A stretch of DNA of 53,812 nucleotides, taken from NCBI GenBank assembly GCA_003543245.1, contig DPJB01000017.1, positions 17,749 through 71,560 on the forward strand, in the 5' to 3' direction. This DNA comes from Moraxellaceae bacterium (GTDB lineage: Bacteria; Pseudomonadota; Gammaproteobacteria; Pseudomonadales; Moraxellaceae). The position numbers were made by a program, and so were the translations under genes. The notes below the pieces were generated by a model. It ran no database searches. It had not been told where the DNA came from and worked only from the letters and a program-made list of their open reading frames with translations. Shown here one piece after another: positions 17,059-25,463 of this stretch. Each line of letters starts with the position of its first letter. Positions within the stretch are counted from its first letter, which is position 1.

Positions 17059-17916
17059 TCAGAACCAGCCGGAGGGGTTCCACCAGGGTGTATCTGACTC
17101 TGGCTTTGGCGCTACCGGGGCCGCCTCAGCGTCTGGCGCCGTACCATCTGCGGCCGAGGTAGCCGAGTTATCGACCGGAATGAATTCCGCCTCTGCAGAG
17201 CGCAACTCTTTCACACGAGGAGATGTTGCATCCATACGTGCTACATCAACCGGCATGGCATCTGCGTAAAAATCAAACGGGGCCCAGGCAGGCTGCTCAT
17301 CCGCCAGAATCACACGACCTACCCCCATTACGCGGGTCTCACGAATCTGTGCGATTGCCTGCGCATCCGGCATTTGATGCAAGGGGCCGACAACCAGCAT
17401 GGCTGTACCAGGGACTGCTTTCTTTGGGCCCGGATTTTCCTCGTCATAGCGGAAGTAATAGCTTTTGTTTCCCTCAAAGAAAAACTCCGCCTCGAAGATG
17501 GTCTTAAGATAGACCACCGCCAGCGGACGCTTGGCATTGAAGTAATACTGGCTGGCTGGCACTTCAAACCAGAAATAGCTGCCGCTCTTCAGCCCTGACA
17601 AAAACTGTCCGTTCAGGAAAAAGCCAGGTGACTGAACTTCCTGGTCTGCCCAGTCGGACTGGGGGCGATACACATACACAATTGCGTTGCGTGAGTCCGT
17701 GGGAATCAGCGGGCGAAAGAACTCTCCCTTGTTGGGGAAAAGAAAGCTCCCCATGCGCAACGGTTTGAATGTCGTTGTCTCAACCAGCGAATCGAGTTGC
17801 TGACGGGTTTGTGTGGCCGTCGGATTGCTGGATGGATGAATAATGAACTGGGGGTTGCTGCAGGCGGCCATGGTCAGTGCCAGCGCTGCGCCGACCAGTG
17901 CTTTCAAGTGCCGCAT
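17059..17916 (-). CDS. Lipoprotein, possibly DUF2846-related, unknown role
   Basis: The 285-residue protein has a lipoprotein signal peptide (LTMAAC, Cys19). A core at about 80-175 contains AIVYVYRPQ, the F[LF]NGQ...L..G.YFWFEV pattern and YYFRYDEENPG, which resembles DUF2846 beta-sandwich lipoproteins. The tail is rich in Ala/Pro/Asp and ends WWNPSGWF, a hydrophobic aromatic terminus. GGAG 8 nt upstream supports the start. No partner gene suggests a job. Confidence 0.72.
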   Translation of the reverse strand: MRHLKALVGAALALTMAACSNPQFIIHPSSNPTATQTRQQLDSLVETTTFKPLRMGSFLFPNKGEFFRPLIPTDSRNAIVYVYRPQSDWADQEVQSPGFFLNGQFLSGLKSGSYFWFEVPASQYYFNAKRPLAVVYLKTIFEAEFFFEGNKSYYFRYDEENPGPKKAVPGTAMLVVGPLHQMPDAQAIAQIRETRVMGVGRVILADEQPAWAPFDFYADAMPVDVARMDATSPRVKELRSAEAEFIPVDNSATSAADGTAPDAEAAPVAPKPESDTPWWNPSGWF

Positions 17917-17951
17917 GAATGTATCTCCATTCTTCTTGTTATATGCAGGAC

Positions 17952-18743
17952 TCAGCCTCCCTGACCTCCCCGCTGCCTGTGCCAGCGCCGGAACTTGAAC
18001 TGCTCCACGGCCTGGTATGCCGGCATCGTCCCCGGAAAGACCCGATCAAGAAAGAGGGTTAACCGGGACAGACGGGACGGGAATATCCTGGACTGATTGC
18101 CAAGGATACCCTGAATAGCGGCTTCTGCCACCGCTTCTGGTAACTGAGTAGGCCAGGGAACTGGCACCCCGCTGTTGGCAGCACCGAAAAAGTTGGTGCG
18201 GGTAGCTACCGGATAAAGGATAAATAGCTGACCTTTCTCATGTTTTTCAGTGTTTTCAAGGCGATAGGCAGATGCCCAGGAGTCCAGTGCTGCCTTGGTG
18301 GAGGAGTAAAGGGAATAGCCAGGCAAACTGTAGATCCCCATGAAACTGGCCGTGACCATCACGCCAAACTCGCGCCCCTTGTTCAGCCGGGCCATCTTGT
18401 GGGCACAGTAGATCGGGGAAAAGGTATTGGTCCGATAGATGCGCTCCATCCGGCCCCAGTCCTCCTGCTCGGTCTTTTCGTAATAGGCAAAGCCTGCATT
18501 GGCAATGAACAGGTCAATCTGGCCAAAACGCTCCAGAGCCAGATCAAACAGCCCGTCCAGTTCCTGCTGACTGGAGGTGTCACACCGTACTGCTTCCACC
18601 TGATGGGACTTGATCACCTGATCGGGCTGCAAGTCAGCTACCAGGACACGAACCCCCTTGAAGGTCAGAAGTTTTTGCAGGATTTCCCTGCCGATGCCAG
18701 AGGCACCACCCGTGAGAACAATGGTCTTGTGAGCAATACGCAT
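17952..18743 (-). CDS. SDR family oxidoreductase
   Basis: The 263-residue SDR has TGGASGIGRE, the NAG-like FIANAGFAYYE and the catalytic Y-x3-K in GYSLYSSTKAAL. The C-terminal segment is membrane-proximal and basic (RLSRLTLFLDRVFPGTMPAY), as in the SDR_c-like group near lipid metabolism. The substrate is not determined. The start is uncertain; the ATG at 18743 places GGA 7 nt upstream and gives a normal N-terminus (MRIAHKTIVLTGG). Confidence 0.85.
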   Translation of the reverse strand: MRIAHKTIVLTGGASGIGREILQKLLTFKGVRVLVADLQPDQVIKSHQVEAVRCDTSSQQELDGLFDLALERFGQIDLFIANAGFAYYEKTEQEDWGRMERIYRTNTFSPIYCAHKMARLNKGREFGVMVTASFMGIYSLPGYSLYSSTKAALDSWASAYRLENTEKHEKGQLFILYPVATRTNFFGAANSGVPVPWPTQLPEAVAEAAIQGILGNQSRIFPSRLSRLTLFLDRVFPGTMPAYQAVEQFKFRRWHRQRGGQGG

Positions 18744-18854
18744 GGGGAATTCCATCCTGGACAAACTTGGCCGAAAATATCGTGACCGATCAGCCACGCA
18801 AGCATACCATAGTTACCTGACCACCTTGCCAGCCCCTGCCACGGGCAATTTTCC

Positions 18855-18883
18855 GTGACGCCTGACAGCGAGCCTGTGATACT
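18855..18883 (+). promoter_or_regulatory. Predicted promoter of the beta-carbonic anhydrase gene
   Basis: GTGACG (18855-18860, four of six -35 bases), a 17-bp spacer and GATACT (18878-18883) preceded by an extended -10 TG. Transcription would start near 18890, so translation must start downstream of it. This favours the ATG at 18921. Confidence 0.5.
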
Positions 18884-18920
18884 TTGCCCGCCGACAACTC
18901 GATGTACCGAAGAGGTTTTA

Positions 18921-19565
18921 ATGCTGGACGAGCTGTTTCAGAACAACCGTGCCTGGGCCGAACGCATCAAGGCAGAAGACCCGGAATTCTTTGAAAAGCT
19001 GGCACACCAGCAAACACCCCAGTTCCTCTGGATCGGCTGCGCCGACTCACGAGTCCCCGCGAACGAAATCATGGGACTGCTGCCGGGCGAAGTCTTTGTG
19101 CACCGTAATGTCGCCAATCTGGTGATCCACACCGACATGAACTGCCTGTCCGTATTGCAGTACGCTGTCGAGGTGCTGAAGGTGAAACACATTCTGGTCA
19201 CCGGTCACTATGGTTGTGGTGGCGTTCTGGCGGCCATTGAGGACAGGGAGTTTGGCCTGATCGACAACTGGTTGCGTCATATCAAGGACATCTACCGGAT
19301 GTATGAGACTGACTTTGACAACCTCCCCAAGGAAAAGCATCTCGACGCCCTCTGCGAGCTGAATGTCGCTGAGCAGGTCGCAAATGTATGCCATACCACA
19401 ATCGTCCAGAATGCCTGGAAGCGCGGACAGCCCCTTTCGGTCCACGGCTTCATCTACAGTGTAAAGGACGGCATCCTCAAGGATCTGGGCGTCAATTTCA
19501 AAGGCCTGGATGAGCTTGCCCCGATTTACCGCATGCGCCGAAAGTCAGAATTTCTGGGCCGCTAG
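18921..19565 (+). CDS. can: Beta-class carbonic anhydrase
   Basis: The 214-residue enzyme interconverts CO2 and bicarbonate. The zinc ligands and partners are visible: Cys40 and Asp42 in WIGCADSRVPANE, His96 and Cys99 in TGHYGCGG. The ATG at 18921 follows GAAGAGG, and an upstream in-frame start (18855) would lie within the promoter. A gamma-type homologue is encoded at 12817. The arginase-family gene starts 23 bp after the stop, so they may be co-transcribed. Confidence 0.95.
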   Translation: MLDELFQNNRAWAERIKAEDPEFFEKLAHQQTPQFLWIGCADSRVPANEIMGLLPGEVFVHRNVANLVIHTDMNCLSVLQYAVEVLKVKHILVTGHYGCGGVLAAIEDREFGLIDNWLRHIKDIYRMYETDFDNLPKEKHLDALCELNVAEQVANVCHTTIVQNAWKRGQPLSVHGFIYSVKDGILKDLGVNFKGLDELAPIYRMRRKSEFLGR

Positions 19566-19588
19566 ACGGCTACTTCAGGAACGTCACC

Positions 19589-20467
19589 ATGCGCCTCGCC
19601 TTGCTCGGAGCTGCGTTCTCGGTTGGTGGTGCACACCCCGGCTGTCGCCACGGCCCGCAAGCCTTTTATGAGCAGGAGTTCAGAGGACTGCATCGTCGCT
19701 TGCCTCTTGGCATGCGCTGGGCCGGAGTTGTCCGGGAAAGTGGCTCTGGCCTGCAACGCTACCCGCAAGGTGCCAGTATCGTACTGGACAGCGTGCAACG
19801 ACTGAAGCATCGGGTACAGCAACTCCGGCGCGGTGGTATGCTCCCGGTCATCATTGGTGGCGACCACACCTGTGCCATTGGCACCTGGAGCGGCGTCGGT
19901 GCCAGCCGGCAGCAGCCCTTGGGGCTACTATGGATTGACGCCCACCTGGATAGCCACACACCGGAATCATCGGCCAGCAAACGTCTGCATGGCATGCCAC
20001 TGGCCGTTTTACTGGGTGAAGGCGACTCGCGACTGACGCATCTTGCCGGTTTCTCACCAGTGATTGACCCTCGCTTTTGTGCCGTACTGGGGGTACGAAG
20101 CTTTGAAGCTGGTGAGCCACTGCGCCTCAAACGTCTGGGTGTCCGCTTCTATACCCGCGATGAAATCCATACACGCGGGCTGGCCGCTGTACTGAATGAA
20201 GCATGGCGACATGTTTCGGCTGCACCAGGAGGATTTGGCGTCAGTCTTGATCTGGATGTCCTGGACCCTATGCTGGCACCCGGGGTCAGTGTCCCCGAAC
20301 GATATGGGCTGCAACCACGCAAACTTGCGCAACTACTGCGACAGCAGTCGCGCAAGCATCGCTTGAGAGCACTGGAGATTGTTGAACTCAATCCCCGTAA
20401 AGACCCGCAGGGACAAACACGCAGACTGCTGCCGCAATTACTGCGGGCACTGCTCGAGTCGCGCTAA
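19589..20467 (+). CDS. Arginase/ureohydrolase family protein
   Basis: The 292-residue protein has the binuclear manganese motifs GGDH (His93), DAHLDSH (117-123) and SLDLDVLDP (Asp221, 223 and 226). The starting pattern is LLGAAFSVGGAHPGCRHGP, and the length and the presence of a conserved His in LHGMPLA favour an arginase rather than agmatinase. Arginases split arginine to ornithine and urea. Ornithine is also the head group used by OlsB (31273), but a link is inference. It ends at a strong terminator. Confidence 0.88.
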   Translation: MRLALLGAAFSVGGAHPGCRHGPQAFYEQEFRGLHRRLPLGMRWAGVVRESGSGLQRYPQGASIVLDSVQRLKHRVQQLRRGGMLPVIIGGDHTCAIGTWSGVGASRQQPLGLLWIDAHLDSHTPESSASKRLHGMPLAVLLGEGDSRLTHLAGFSPVIDPRFCAVLGVRSFEAGEPLRLKRLGVRFYTRDEIHTRGLAAVLNEAWRHVSAAPGGFGVSLDLDVLDPMLAPGVSVPERYGLQPRKLAQLLRQQSRKHRLRALEIVELNPRKDPQGQTRRLLPQLLRALLESR

Positions 20468-20495
20468 GCCTTCACAAGCGGTGAATTTCTGGCAT

Positions 20496-20525
20496 AAAAA
20501 AGCCCGACATATGTCGGGCTTTTTT
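20496..20525. terminator. Bidirectional terminator (perfect palindrome)
   Basis: AAAAAAGCCCGACAT / ATGTCGGGCTTTTTT is a perfect 15-bp inverted repeat with no unpaired loop on paper. It serves the arginase-family gene (+) and, on the other strand, the OmpA-like gene (-). Confidence 0.9.
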
Positions 20526-20539
20526 ATCAGCAGGCTGGA

Positions 20540-21208
20540 TTATACCGATGCTGGCGGGTTGATCCGGATTTCAACACGACGATTCTGCGAACGACCATTT
20601 TCAGTGGAGTTATCAGCAATCGGCATGGACTTGCCCATACCGGTGGCAGACATACGACCACCATTGACGCCACGACTGATCAGATACTGGGACACCGAGC
20701 GGGCGCGCTCAGTCGACAGATTCATGTTGTAGTCATCACGGCCTACATTATCCGTATGGCCTGTAACAGCAACCGACGTCTTGTTGTACTCCTTGAGCAC
20801 ATCAGCCACAGCATCCAGTACCGGATAGAAGTCTGCACGTACGCTGCTCTGTGCGGTAGCAAACGTGATATTGCCAGGCATGATCAGGGTAATTGCACCG
20901 GTAGCCTTATCCTTCTGGACACCAACACCAACACCGGCCAGACGATCACGCAGCTTCTTTTCCTGATAGTCCATGTAAGCACCAACACCGCCACCAGTCA
21001 CGCCGCCAATTGCAGCACCCTTGAGTGCAGCTTCTTTGCGTTCTTTCTTGTTGTCACCAGTCGAGTACCCGATGGCTGCACCCGTAGCAACACCGATACC
21101 GGCACCGATTGCCGCCTTGCTTATCTGACGTTCGCCCGTATAGGGGTTAGTCGTACAGCCAGCCAGTGCAACAACAGCCAGAAGGGCCGAAACAGACAAA
21201 ATACGCAT
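20540..21208 (-). CDS. OmpA-family lipoprotein with glycine zipper (YiaD-like)
   Basis: The 222-residue protein has a lipobox LAGC (Cys18), a Gly-zipper membrane segment (IGAGIGVATGAAIGYSTG and AAIGGVTGGGVGAYMDY) and a C-terminal OmpA domain. That domain carries the peptidoglycan-binding signature TGHTDNVGRDDYNMNLSTERA and NRRVEI. It likely anchors the outer membrane to peptidoglycan, as YiaD/PalA-like proteins do. AGGAGAG upstream gives a strong start. Confidence 0.93.
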   Translation of the reverse strand: MRILSVSALLAVVALAGCTTNPYTGERQISKAAIGAGIGVATGAAIGYSTGDNKKERKEAALKGAAIGGVTGGGVGAYMDYQEKKLRDRLAGVGVGVQKDKATGAITLIMPGNITFATAQSSVRADFYPVLDAVADVLKEYNKTSVAVTGHTDNVGRDDYNMNLSTERARSVSQYLISRGVNGGRMSATGMGKSMPIADNSTENGRSQNRRVEIRINPPASV

Positions 21209-21235
21209 GAGAACTCTCCTTACTCAAGACAGGGC

Positions 21236-21272
21236 AAAAAACCCGTAGGCGCCCTTTGTAACAAAAGGCACC
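21236..21272 (-). terminator. Imperfect hairpin plus T run in the leader upstream of the OmpA-like gene
   Basis: On the minus strand GGTGCCTTTTGT/ACAAAGGGCGCC (21248-21272, 10 of 12 pairs) is followed six bases later by TTTTTT (21236-21241). It lies downstream of the SirB-like stop (21334) and about 30 nt upstream of the next gene's start. It could terminate sirB or act as an attenuator. Confidence 0.4.
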
Positions 21273-21333
21273 GGTTAACGAAACCCTGATTTACGCTCAA
21301 ACAACACTATGACCGGGAAGTACGTCAATTAAT

Positions 21334-21720
21334 TCACAGAATAGCTGACAAAAAGCCCTGCGGGTGCTTGGTGATGGCAACACTGAAAATAAAGGCATAG
21401 ACGGACAGGGCCAGAAAAAACATGAAAACCCTGGCGCCCCACCCCTTCATGAACCGGAACGCCATCATGCCAAGGGCGATATAAACAAACAGGGCGCCAA
21501 TCTTGACCTGCACAAATGTCGGGAAAGACCCCATCAGGCCGATCAGCACAAGGGCTGAAACCAGAAGCACGGTATCAATCACATGCGGCAACACCCTGAC
21601 TATCCTGGCATTGAAAAACGACGACTCCTGCATCATCCAGAGGCCACGGAGCAGGAAAAAGGCGCCACTCGCCAATGCGGCCGTCATGTGGATGTGCTTG
21701 ACGATGGTATACGTGGTCAT
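21334..21720 (-). CDS. SirB family inner-membrane protein
   Basis: The 128-residue protein has four hydrophobic segments. It begins MTTYTIVKHIHMTAALASGAFFLLRG, the usual SirB pattern with conserved His residues, followed by W-MM and IDTVLLVSALVL. The molecular function is not known. The ATG at 21720 has GGAG 7 nt upstream, which rejects a longer frame starting at 21783. Confidence 0.85.
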   Translation of the reverse strand: MTTYTIVKHIHMTAALASGAFFLLRGLWMMQESSFFNARIVRVLPHVIDTVLLVSALVLIGLMGSFPTFVQVKIGALFVYIALGMMAFRFMKGWGARVFMFFLALSVYAFIFSVAITKHPQGFLSAIL

Positions 21721-21861
21721 GGAAATACTCCGGATCTGATGCGCGCCTTTTTCGCAGAATACGAGGGCCGGGTCAAACCCCAATTTCTGGCGGTATGACG
21801 TCAGTGCCGCACCTGTCCGAATCTGCTAAGGTTTCAGACTTGTCCGGAACCCATACGCATC

Positions 21862-22338
21862 ATGCCGTTCAAGAAAGTCCACACTCCATGTACAGGAATC
21901 TGCTCGACCACCTTTGGCGATACGGTCTGCCGAGGGTGTCGACGCTACCTGCATGAAGTAATTGACTGGAACCGCTATTCGGATGAACAGAAACGCCTGA
22001 TCTGGCAACGACTGGATCGACTGCTGGAGCAGGTGCTACCGACCTACTTCAGGATTGAGGACCCAGCCCGGCTGGCATCTCGGCTAGCCTCGTACCGCAT
22101 CCCTCATCGACCTGAGGCTGGCCCGTGGGCTCACCTTCATGCCCTGCTGAAGTCCGCCGCACGCCAGACGGCTGACCCTGGCGAATTCGGAGTGGTCCGG
22201 CTGGACAAGCAAGGCCCTGACCTCGTCACATTACGCGAGCAGATCAATGACGACCTGCATCACTTGGCGCAGGCCTATTATGACAAGGACTTCCTGCGGG
22301 CAGTTCGCAATGCTCCGGTTAACTACAAAGATGCTTGA
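21862..22338 (+). CDS. DUF1289 protein with C-terminal extension
   Basis: The 158-residue protein has the DUF1289 Cys pattern near its start (PCTGICSTTFGDTVCRGCRR) followed by W.RYSDEQK..IW.RL. A mixed alpha/beta extension of about 100 residues follows and has no obvious family. It likely binds one zinc. It faces the SirB-like gene across 141 bp, and tRNA-Leu follows by about 98 bp. Confidence 0.82.
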   Translation: MPFKKVHTPCTGICSTTFGDTVCRGCRRYLHEVIDWNRYSDEQKRLIWQRLDRLLEQVLPTYFRIEDPARLASRLASYRIPHRPEAGPWAHLHALLKSAARQTADPGEFGVVRLDKQGPDLVTLREQINDDLHHLAQAYYDKDFLRAVRNAPVNYKDA

Positions 22339-22419
22339 GTACGAAGCCTGTGGCCTCCATGCCGCATGAATCAAGCTGAAAAAAGAGGGCAATGGCTCCT
22401 GCAAGACGAAACAGTTTGG

Positions 22420-22432
22420 TATAGTTGCCCGC
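22420..22432 (+). promoter_or_regulatory. tRNA-Leu promoter -10 and GC-rich discriminator
   Basis: TATAGT (22420-22425) is followed by TGCCCGC, ending four bases before the tRNA 5' end at 22437. A GC-rich discriminator between -10 and start is typical of stringently controlled stable-RNA promoters. The -35 is weak. Confidence 0.5.
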
Positions 22433-22436
22433 CTGT

Positions 22437-22521
22437 GCGCCAGTGGCGAAACTGGTAGACGCGCTGGATTTAGGTTCCAGTCCTTTGCGGGGTGTGGGTT
22501 CAAGTCCCTCCTGGCGCACCA
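22437..22521 (+). tRNA. tRNA-Leu, anticodon UAG
   Basis: An 85-nt cloverleaf with acceptor stem GCGCCAG/CTGGCGC, genomic CCA end (with discriminator A), long class II variable arm (as expected for Leu) and anticodon loop TTTAGGT within the stem CTGGA/TCCAG. The anticodon TAG reads CUN codons. The D-arm GCGAAACTGGTAGACGC matches the E. coli tRNA-Leu(UAG) style. The T-stem GTGGG/CCCTC has one T-T mismatch at its second pair. No terminator is visible before the converging glpG stop at 22551. Confidence 0.95.
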
Positions 22522-22550
22522 CTTGCTTCCATAACCCCCGCCATCCTGCC

Positions 22551-23441
22551 CTACTCATCAGCCATACGCTCCCGCGTAACCTGGCCACGATTAACCATAC
22601 CAATCGCACCGCCCAACGCCATGCCTGTCAAAAGTCCACTCAGGTGGCCTACATTCGACACCGGGCCAAACAGCACATCCAGCAATCCCGTATAACCAAG
22701 CGCCAGCCAGCCGATCATGAACCAGAGGATTTCCTTGCGCAGGCGAAAACCCGCCGCCGGGTTCAGCAGTGGATAAATCCAAAGGTATCCCAACAACCCA
22801 TAAATCACCCCCGAAAGGCCACCAAAATTAGGGCCATACTGCAGCCCTTGCGCTGCATTGCTGACCAGCGCAATGACAATGCTGATACCCAGCAGTCGCC
22901 ATGCCGACTGACCACGCTCGATCAGACCACCCAGCTCCCACCACCAGAGCAGATTGAAGGCAATGTGCATGATGCTGAAATGCATCAGTGCCGGCGTAAG
23001 CAACCGCCACCATTGCAGACCCCACCATTGCAGACCAGTGCCAGGTAAAGCATCAACGGCAGGATAACGGAGTACTCCAAACACAATCTCTGGCAGAAGA
23101 TTCAAGCCGGCATACACGAGCAGACAAAGCAATGTCACTGCACGCGTCAACATGCCACCCCGCTGCCACCAACCTGATATTCCAGGCTCTCCCGAACCCT
23201 CATAAACAGGCTCTGCCTGTGCCTGGCCACTCTGCCAGGATGCCTGCCAGTATTTCGGGTTATCAGGTGATGCCAAAAAAATATCGAGCTCTGCACGTGC
23301 CGGCAAGAAGTCCTGATGGTTTTCAAGGACGATCCCGAAACCCTCAACACTCTGCTCAAGATGACAAGGCATGCCGATACTTCGCAAATAATCGCTGAAG
23401 GCCAGTGCCAGACGTTTTTCCGGAAAAGTAACAAGCTTCAT
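22551..23441 (-). CDS. glpG: Rhomboid family intramembrane serine protease
   Basis: The 296-residue protein has an N-terminal cytosolic domain (1-90) like GlpG, then six to seven membrane segments. The catalytic Ser210 is in NFGGLSGVIYG and His266 in SNVGHLSGLLTG, with the stabilising H154-x4-H159 and Asn163 in TPALMHFSIMHIAFN. It cleaves membrane-embedded substrates near the periplasmic face. Its start overlaps the upstream peptidase stop by 4 bp (ATGA), so these are translationally coupled. tRNA-Leu converges just after its stop. Confidence 0.95.
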   Translation of the reverse strand: MKLVTFPEKRLALAFSDYLRSIGMPCHLEQSVEGFGIVLENHQDFLPARAELDIFLASPDNPKYWQASWQSGQAQAEPVYEGSGEPGISGWWQRGGMLTRAVTLLCLLVYAGLNLLPEIVFGVLRYPAVDALPGTGLQWWGLQWWRLLTPALMHFSIMHIAFNLLWWWELGGLIERGQSAWRLLGISIVIALVSNAAQGLQYGPNFGGLSGVIYGLLGYLWIYPLLNPAAGFRLRKEILWFMIGWLALGYTGLLDVLFGPVSNVGHLSGLLTGMALGGAIGMVNRGQVTRERMADE

Positions 23442-24499
23442 GCAGTCTTCTTATCCTCAGGCAACAGGTTGCGCAAATACTGATGGCGCTCCGCCTGCTT
23501 CAAGCGTGCAAGTTTTCTGCACTCATCAAAGAAAAGGGAAAGATCGTCACCACTTGCCCGGATCATAAGCCTGAAAGCTGGTACCAGATCATGATAGGTG
23601 CCAACCGTACTCAGGCGTGCATTATTAACCGCCGCAAACCATCCGTCATAACCAGCGTAGCCATCCCAACGTATCTTCTGCTCTGCGTAGGCTTGGCGGA
23701 GATCGGCATAGACAGCGTCTTTCTGAACGCGTTTTTCTGAATCACTGATGGGCAGTGCAAAGACTGACTGCAAACGCTTCCGGTATGAAAGCACTAGCGC
23801 CACAAAGTCATCGCGGCGCTTTTTGGTCAGTTGCAGGCGTTCCAGATCTTGCGGGTGACGCTCGCTGTAGCGACGCAAGCCTTCATCCGCCACTGCTACC
23901 GCCAGGCTTTCATTAAAAACCGTGTCGCCGGGCACAAACAGAACCTGATGGGTTAACTCATGGAAAATCAGCTCGGCCAGTTCGGCTTCTGGCTGATGAA
24001 CAAAGCTGGACAGTACAGGATCACGAAACCATCCCAGAGTGGAATAAGCAGGAATACCACTCAGATAAACCTCCCACCCCTCTTGCTCTAGCAGGGTGGC
24101 AAGACGCTGAGCATCTGCCTCGGCAAAAAATCCCCGATACGAAAGGCAACCCACAAACCAGTAACACCAGGTTCTGGACTGCAGGGACAACTCGGGGGCT
24201 GCCATTACCGACCACACCGGGTAAGGCTGCCCGAGCTCCACATAGTGATCATACTGGCGGCGCGCGGGCAACCCCAGTTCATCACGGGCAAAGATGCGGA
24301 TGCGCTGCACTGCCTCCAGCTGGCGTCGCAACCCGGGTGTTATGGCATCGCCATCCAGCAACTGATCAATTGGTTTACGCTTGGCGAGCAGGTTGAAGTG
24401 CCCCTGTACCGACTGGCCATAATAGGCAGCACTTTGGCAACCGGTCAGCAGGAATACCAGTAGCGGGGAAAAGAGCTGTTTGATGGAGGGGGTCTTCAT
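23438..24499 (-). CDS. Lipoprotein zinc metallopeptidase (putative aminopeptidase)
   Basis: The 353-residue protein has a lipoprotein signal peptide (LTGC, Cys21), and a zinc site HELTH at 180-184 with a candidate third ligand Glu197 in FNESLA. This fits the putative-aminopeptidase family of gammaproteobacteria, in which the HExxH motif lies mid-protein. It probably sits in the periplasm, facing the cell wall or outer membrane. Its start overlaps the Sel1 gene's stop by 4 bp, and glpG overlaps its end, making a tight three-gene operon. Confidence 0.88.
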   Translation of the reverse strand: MKTPSIKQLFSPLLVFLLTGCQSAAYYGQSVQGHFNLLAKRKPIDQLLDGDAITPGLRRQLEAVQRIRIFARDELGLPARRQYDHYVELGQPYPVWSVMAAPELSLQSRTWCYWFVGCLSYRGFFAEADAQRLATLLEQEGWEVYLSGIPAYSTLGWFRDPVLSSFVHQPEAELAELIFHELTHQVLFVPGDTVFNESLAVAVADEGLRRYSERHPQDLERLQLTKKRRDDFVALVLSYRKRLQSVFALPISDSEKRVQKDAVYADLRQAYAEQKIRWDGYAGYDGWFAAVNNARLSTVGTYHDLVPAFRLMIRASGDDLSLFFDECRKLARLKQAERHQYLRNLLPEDKKTA

Positions 24500-25305
24500 G
24501 TAGCGATGCTAGCAAAAATTGGCTGGCGGCACGCCTTTATCCCGCATATGCACAATGTGTTACCCGCCTGACCTGCTGCTGACACATGACCGATCACAGC
24601 ACCATGAGCCACGACCAGATCGTCGTCGATCAGGGATGTGATTTTTTTCCACTCGTGCAACTGCTGCTTTGCCTGCACAAGCTCGGCCTGCCTCATCCCG
24701 AGCTCCAGTACATCTCTTGCCTCAGAGGCTTCATCCACCCCGTCTTCTGCAGCAAGGGAAAGAAAGACCCAGGCACGGATGCTTTGACGGGGCACCCCCG
24801 GCTCGCCCAGCAACAACAAACCGAGCCGATACTGTGCGTCAGAATTCCCCTGTTCGGCAGACCTCTCATACCAGACCAACGCTGCGGCATTATCAGCCAG
24901 GACCTCTTCCTGATGCGTACCCAGTGCCAGTTGGGCCTCATCATCACCCTGGCGGGCGGCCTTCTCAAACCAGAACAGTGCCTGCTCTTCGTCCTGTTCA
25001 ACACCCATGCCCTCGGCATATGACTCACCCAGACGGGTCTGGGCTTCAGCATCCCCCTTCTGGGCAGCCTTGAGGAACCACGAAAATGCCTTAACAGGAT
25101 CATCCATGCCCTCGGCATATACCTTCCCCAGCCACGTCATGGCCTGAACCTGGCCGGCCATTGCCAAGGGTTGCAGTTCGACCAGTGCCTTTTCAATATC
25201 ATCTGCCTCGACAGCAGCAATACCCTCATCAAGCCCGGCATGAACGACTTGTACAGAAAACAGCGTCGACAACAACAGAATGGAGAAAATCGCACGCATG
25301 ATCAT
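24496..25305 (-). CDS. Periplasmic Sel1-repeat (TPR-like) protein
   Basis: The 269-residue protein starts MIMRAIFSILLL with a signal peptide (cleavage near VHA). It contains about five Sel1 repeats of the type AQ.GDAEAQ..LG..YAEG (residues about 45-190), then an unusual Cys-containing tail (NTLCICGIKACRQ). Sel1 proteins act as scaffolds. A longer frame starting at 25338 is unlikely because it begins inside the predicted -10 box. The gene leads the operon with the metallopeptidase and glpG, with a 4-bp overlap. Confidence 0.85.
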   Translation of the reverse strand: MIMRAIFSILLLSTLFSVQVVHAGLDEGIAAVEADDIEKALVELQPLAMAGQVQAMTWLGKVYAEGMDDPVKAFSWFLKAAQKGDAEAQTRLGESYAEGMGVEQDEEQALFWFEKAARQGDDEAQLALGTHQEEVLADNAAALVWYERSAEQGNSDAQYRLGLLLLGEPGVPRQSIRAWVFLSLAAEDGVDEASEARDVLELGMRQAELVQAKQQLHEWKKITSLIDDDLVVAHGAVIGHVSAAGQAGNTLCICGIKACRQPIFASIAT

Positions 25306-25336
25306 TATTCTTGGAGTGGGTACTGATTTTGCCGAC

Positions 25337-25342
25337 ATTATA
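25337..25342 (-). promoter_or_regulatory. -10 box of the Sel1-peptidase-glpG operon
   Basis: A perfect TATAAT on the minus strand, about 32 bp upstream of the Sel1 start, with a poor -35. It argues that translation starts at 25305 or 25299. Confidence 0.45.
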
Positions 25343-25379
25343 GGACGACACAGACAGCTGCTGAATGGGGATATCCGCC

Positions 25380-25385
25380 TATAAT
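25380..25385 (+). promoter_or_regulatory. -10 box of the DUF815 gene
   Basis: A perfect TATAAT on the plus strand, 78 bp upstream of the ATG. The -35 is poorly conserved. It is divergent from the Sel1 promoter within a 158-bp spacer. Confidence 0.45.
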
Positions 25386-25463
25386 CAGCAATATTTATAC
25401 GGCAGTCCTATTGTCAAATCCCGTGCCCGGAGATAGCTGATCCGGACCGGTAAGGAGCAACTC

